Made by a program: the position numbers and the translations under genes. The notes beneath the pieces were generated by a model. It was not told where the DNA came from. It searched no databases and saw only the letters and a program-made list of their open reading frames with translations. From an uncultured Lachnospiraceae bacterium (GTDB lineage: Bacteria > Bacillota > Clostridia > Lachnospirales > Lachnospiraceae): a stretch of DNA of 8,990 nt. This document shows positions 6,273-8,990 of this stretch, piece after piece (positions within the stretch are counted from its first letter, which is position 1; every line of letters begins with the position of its first letter). The stretch lies in the NCBI GenBank assembly GCA_910586755.1, contig CAJUJM010000045.1, positions 1-8,990 on the forward strand. Reading direction: 5' to 3'.

Positions 6273-7356
6273 CTTTTGCCTCTTTCATCATCTCAATAAA
6301 CTGGTCAAACAGATACGCGCTGTCCCGGGGGCCCGGCGCGCTTTCCGGATGAAACTGTACGCAGACCACCTTGTCCTCTTTGCACCGAACCCCCTCAACC
6401 GTGTGGTCTAACAAATTCAGGTGCGTAATCTCAAGCCCAGTGTTTTTAATGCTTTCCATATCCACTGCGTAAGAGTGATTTTGGGAAGTAATTTCCACCT
6501 TTCCGGTCAAAAGATTTTTTACCGGATGGTTCCCGCCTCTGTGGCCGAACTTTAATTTGTAGACCCTAGCGCCGTATGCCAGAGAAATAATCTGATGTCC
6601 CAGACAGACGCCAAAAACTGGATATTTCCCCCGCAAATTCCTCATCAACTCAATGGCAGGTTCCACATTCTCCGGATCTCCCGGCCCATTGGAAAAGAAA
6701 ACGCCATCCGGATTTAACCGCTCCACATCCTTTAGAGAGGAATTCCACGGCAGCACAGTTACATTGCAGCCTTTTTTATTTAAGCTGTATGTGATATTCT
6801 TTTTCATTCCGCAGTCTATGGCAGCCACATGGTAGTTTCCATTTGCTGCAGCATATTGCCGGGCTTCTTTTCTGCTAACCTTTGACACGGCATCTTTCGG
6901 AATTTCATATCTTTTAAGCCTGGCTATCCCTTCCCGGACAGTTGTGTCCGGGTTGGTGAGCAGAGCCTTACGGCTTCCAAGGCTGCGTATGGAACGTACA
7001 AGCTTTCTGGTATCGATCCCGTAAATCCCCGGAATATGGTATTGTTCCATCGCCTCAGACAAGGTGCGTTTGCTTCTGAAATTGGAAGGGGTATCGTTAT
7101 AATCCCGCACTGCCAGCCCGCCAATTGTGGGGATTTCTGTCTCAAAATCCTCTTCTGTAATCCCATAATTTCCAATCAGCGGATACGCCATCACTACAGT
7201 CTGATAGGTATAAGACGGATCTGAAATGATCTCCTCATATCCTACTGGAGAAGTATTGAATACGATTTCGGTAATTCTGTCTTCCATAGAGCCAAAGCCG
7301 TATCCATAATACTCGCTGCCATCCTCCAATATAAGTTTTCTGTTGAAATTTTTCAT
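6256..7356 (-). CDS. carA: Carbamoyl phosphate synthetase small (glutaminase) subunit
   Basis: The 366-residue product hydrolyses glutamine and channels ammonia to CarB. The N-terminal CPSase small-chain domain (about 1-150) contains LILEDGSEYYGYGFG and FNTSPVGYEEIISDPSYTYQ, which are family hallmarks. The class I glutamine amidotransferase domain (about 175-358) has the nucleophile Cys251 in FGVCLGHQ and the His336-Glu338 pair in QFHPES; SNGPGDP (222-228) is also typical. All catalytic residues are present. The start at 7356 is supported by AGGGGA about 9 bases upstream. The stop lies inside carB's first codons (17-bp overlap), so the two subunits are translationally coupled. Upstream purF is in the same direction with 57 bp between, so all three are probably one transcript. 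No PyrR-type attenuator was recognised in the 57-bp gap. Confidence 0.97.
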   Translation of the reverse strand: MKNFNRKLILEDGSEYYGYGFGSMEDRITEIVFNTSPVGYEEIISDPSYTYQTVVMAYPLIGNYGITEEDFETEIPTIGGLAVRDYNDTPSNFRSKRTLSEAMEQYHIPGIYGIDTRKLVRSIRSLGSRKALLTNPDTTVREGIARLKRYEIPKDAVSKVSRKEARQYAAANGNYHVAAIDCGMKKNITYSLNKKGCNVTVLPWNSSLKDVERLNPDGVFFSNGPGDPENVEPAIELMRNLRGKYPVFGVCLGHQIISLAYGARVYKLKFGHRGGNHPVKNLLTGKVEITSQNHSYAVDMESIKNTGLEITHLNLLDHTVEGVRCKEDKVVCVQFHPESAPGPRDSAYLFDQFIEMMKEAKDGKKN

Positions 7357-7412
7357 AATAGCTGTCCCCTGTATGTATTAGTGTCTTGCCCGAATATAAT
7401 CCAGACAAAGCG

Positions 7413-8831
7413 CTAGACTCTCTCAGACAATTTCCTCTCAAACCGGTCTTTCCGGAGATCTGGCGGGATTTTCGTGGGATAATCCCCGTCAAAACAGGCT
7501 GCACAATATCCCTGATAAGACACAAGTCTGCCCAGTTTTTCAATAGGCAAATATGCCAGGGTATCCACCCCGATTATTTCCGCAATTTCCTCCGTGTTAT
7601 GATGGCATGCAATCAAATTTTCCTCTGAATCAATATCCGTGCCATAATAGCAGGGATGTAAAAACGGCGGAGCTGAGATTCTCATATGGATCTCTTTTGC
7701 TCCCGCATCCCGCAAAAGCTTTACGATTCGCCTGCTGGTGGTTCCTCTGACTATGGAATCGTCAATCAGCACCACCCGTTTGCCTTCTATCACATGTTTT
7801 ACCGGACTTAACTTGATCCGCACCTGATCCAGCCGTTCATCCTGACCCGGGGAAATAAATGTCCTTCCTATGTATTTGTTCTTAATTAATCCAATTCCAT
7901 ATGGAATCCCTGAAACCTTTGAAAATCCCAGCGCCGCCTCCAGGCCGCTGTCCGGAACTCCGATGACAATGTCTGCATCTGCGGGGGCGCTTTCCGCCAG
8001 CAATTCTCCTGCCTGCGCCCGGGCTTTGGCAACCGAAATTCCGTCAATCACCGAATCCGGCCTGGCAAAATAAATATATTCAAAAATACAGGTTTTTCTT
8101 TTCTGCTTTTCACAGTGTTCCCTGCGGGACTCTACCCCGCTGTCACTGAATACCAGAATTTCTCCCGGCAATACATCCCGGATAAATTCTGCTCCTACCG
8201 CCGATAATGCACAGCTCTCCGATGCAATCACATAGCCTCCGTCCGGCATCCGGCCATAGCACAACGGCCGAAAACCATAAGGATCTCTTGCCGCAATCAG
8301 TTTTGTGGAAGACATTAGGATCAGGGAATATGCCCCTTCAATGGAATCCATAGCCCTGCTTACCGCCTCCTCAATGCTTGGGGTTACAAGCCTTTCCCTG
8401 GTAACCACATAGGCAATGGTTTCTGTATCGCTGGTGGTATGGAAAATAGCCCCTGACAGTTCCAGCTTATCCCGCAGCTCCAATGCATTACTCAAATTGC
8501 CGTTATGAGCCAGGGCCATTTTCCCCTTCTGATGATTTACTTCCATTGGCTGACAGTTATTTCTTGTGTTCCCTCCTGTGGTCCCGTACCGGACATGTCC
8601 CACCGCCATCTTTCCGGCAGGCAAATTGGATAAGGTATCTTTTAAAAACACTTCACTGACAATCCCCAAATCCTTGTGGGAGGAAAACACGCCGTCGTCA
8701 TTTACCACAATCCCGCAGCTCTCCTGCCCTCTGTGCTGCAGTGCATATAATCCGTAATAGGCAATGTCCGCAACATTTTCTTTTCTGGCGCTTATCACTC
8801 CCAGCACGCCACATTCCTCATGAATCGCCAT
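7413..8831 (-). CDS. purF: Amidophosphoribosyltransferase (glutamine PRPP amidotransferase)
   Basis: The 472-residue product catalyses the first committed purine step, turning PRPP and glutamine into 5-phosphoribosylamine. The N-terminal Ntn glutaminase domain starts at Cys7 (MAIHEE|CGVLGV), so six residues must be removed to expose the catalytic cysteine, as known for Bacillus PurF. LQHRGQES (31-38) and HNGNLSN (109-115) belong to this domain. The C-terminal phosphoribosyltransferase domain carries the PRPP loop VVLIDDSIVRGTT (353-365). Four cysteines (Cys248, Cys394, Cys443, Cys446 in GYCAAC) match the pattern that holds a 4Fe-4S cluster in Bacillus PurF, implying an oxygen-sensitive enzyme. 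AAGGGG about 6 bases upstream supports the ATG at 8831. It is the first gene of the run purF-carA-carB within the window. Confidence 0.97.
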   Translation of the reverse strand: MAIHEECGVLGVISARKENVADIAYYGLYALQHRGQESCGIVVNDDGVFSSHKDLGIVSEVFLKDTLSNLPAGKMAVGHVRYGTTGGNTRNNCQPMEVNHQKGKMALAHNGNLSNALELRDKLELSGAIFHTTSDTETIAYVVTRERLVTPSIEEAVSRAMDSIEGAYSLILMSSTKLIAARDPYGFRPLCYGRMPDGGYVIASESCALSAVGAEFIRDVLPGEILVFSDSGVESRREHCEKQKRKTCIFEYIYFARPDSVIDGISVAKARAQAGELLAESAPADADIVIGVPDSGLEAALGFSKVSGIPYGIGLIKNKYIGRTFISPGQDERLDQVRIKLSPVKHVIEGKRVVLIDDSIVRGTTSRRIVKLLRDAGAKEIHMRISAPPFLHPCYYGTDIDSEENLIACHHNTEEIAEIIGVDTLAYLPIEKLGRLVSYQGYCAACFDGDYPTKIPPDLRKDRFERKLSERV

Positions 8832-8844
8832 ATGTTCCCCTTCC

Positions 8845-8880
8845 GTTTACTTTGAATGTTCCGCCGCCAACAGGCGGCAT
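8845..8880. repeat. Hairpin repeat upstream of purF, proximal copy
   Basis: A 36-base unit begins GTTTACTTT (plus strand) and ends with hairpin GCCGCC-AACA-GGCGGC (8863-8878). It matches the copy at 8953-8987 except for a short A+T-rich linker and two loop bases. It lies just outside the purF ribosome site, so in the purF transcript this hairpin would sit about 35-45 bases before the start codon. Confidence 0.65.
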
Positions 8881-8896
8881 AAATTCAGGGATGCCC

Positions 8897-8949
8897 CATG
8901 CGCCCGCCAAACTTTTATGTATGGTAGCGCGTCCGCTTCTGGGCGCATG
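8897..8949. repeat. 9-bp inverted repeat between the two hairpin copies
   Basis: CATGCGCCC (8897-8905) and GGGCGCATG (8941-8949) are perfect inverted repeats around a 35-base centre. With the flanking direct repeats they make the whole 8845-8987 stretch a structured unit. It could be a purF leader structure or a small intergenic repeat; no consensus promoter for purF was found here. Confidence 0.5.
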
Positions 8950-8952
8950 CAG

Positions 8953-8987
8953 GTTTACTTTAAAAGTCCGCCGCCGTCAGGCGGCAT
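8953..8987. repeat. Hairpin repeat upstream of purF, distal copy
   Basis: A 35-base unit beginning GTTTACTTT with hairpin GCCGCC-GTCA-GGCGGC (8970-8985), in the same orientation as the copy at 8845-8880. It runs almost to the window end, so more copies may lie beyond. The loop differs from the proximal copy while the stem is identical. Confidence 0.65.
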
Positions 8988-8990
8988 GTA

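Noticed and set aside
7357..7412. Riboswitch or PyrR attenuator between purF and carA
   Set aside because: The gap is 56 bases with no convincing stem and no terminator-antiterminator pair.
8921..8956. tRNA-like stretch GGTAGCGCGTCCGCTT resembling a D arm and anticodon stem
   Set aside because: No acceptor stem, no matching 3' half of the anticodon stem and no T arm follow; the similarity is short and falls in the structured repeat region.

Overview
The window looks like a chromosomal segment of a low-to-mid GC Gram-positive anaerobe, most likely a clostridial (Lachnospiraceae-type) Firmicute. This is inferred from the AgrC/AgrA-style two-component pair, a PurF with a short propeptide and four iron-sulfur-type cysteines, strong AAGG-type ribosome binding sites and a tRNA gene without encoded CCA. 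Species cannot be read from the sequence alone.

Left part (1-1146), minus strand: a small lipoprotein gene (951 to 394) is followed by a highly palindromic 150-bp element (248-397, cloverleaf-like, flanked by a 12-bp direct repeat). Next comes a consensus sigma-A promoter, a tRNA-Leu(CAG) gene (158 to 75) and its intrinsic terminator. The element sits exactly at the end of the lipoprotein gene and supplies its stop codon. This looks like insertion of a small non-autonomous repeat.

Middle (1147-3172), plus strand: a LytTR response regulator and, 1 base later, a membrane sensor kinase of the GHKL/AgrC type. They are divergent from the lipoprotein gene across a 195-bp intergenic region. No AgrB or AgrD gene is visible.

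Right part (8831 to 3039), minus strand: purF, carA and carB in one direction. purF makes phosphoribosylamine (first step of purine synthesis). carA and carB encode the glutaminase and synthetase subunits of carbamoyl phosphate synthetase (pyrimidines and arginine). carA and carB overlap by 17 bp; purF and carA are 57 bp apart. The run couples two glutamine-using entry steps of nucleotide synthesis.

Two structural oddities stand out besides the cloverleaf element. The 3' ends of the kinase gene and carB overlap tail to tail by 134 bp, and each protein's last residues are encoded antisense to the conserved end of the other. The 159 bases upstream of purF hold two near-identical copies of a 35-36 base hairpin-containing repeat around a 9-bp inverted repeat. 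No CRISPR array, transposase gene, riboswitch or complete new multi-gene system was recognised.
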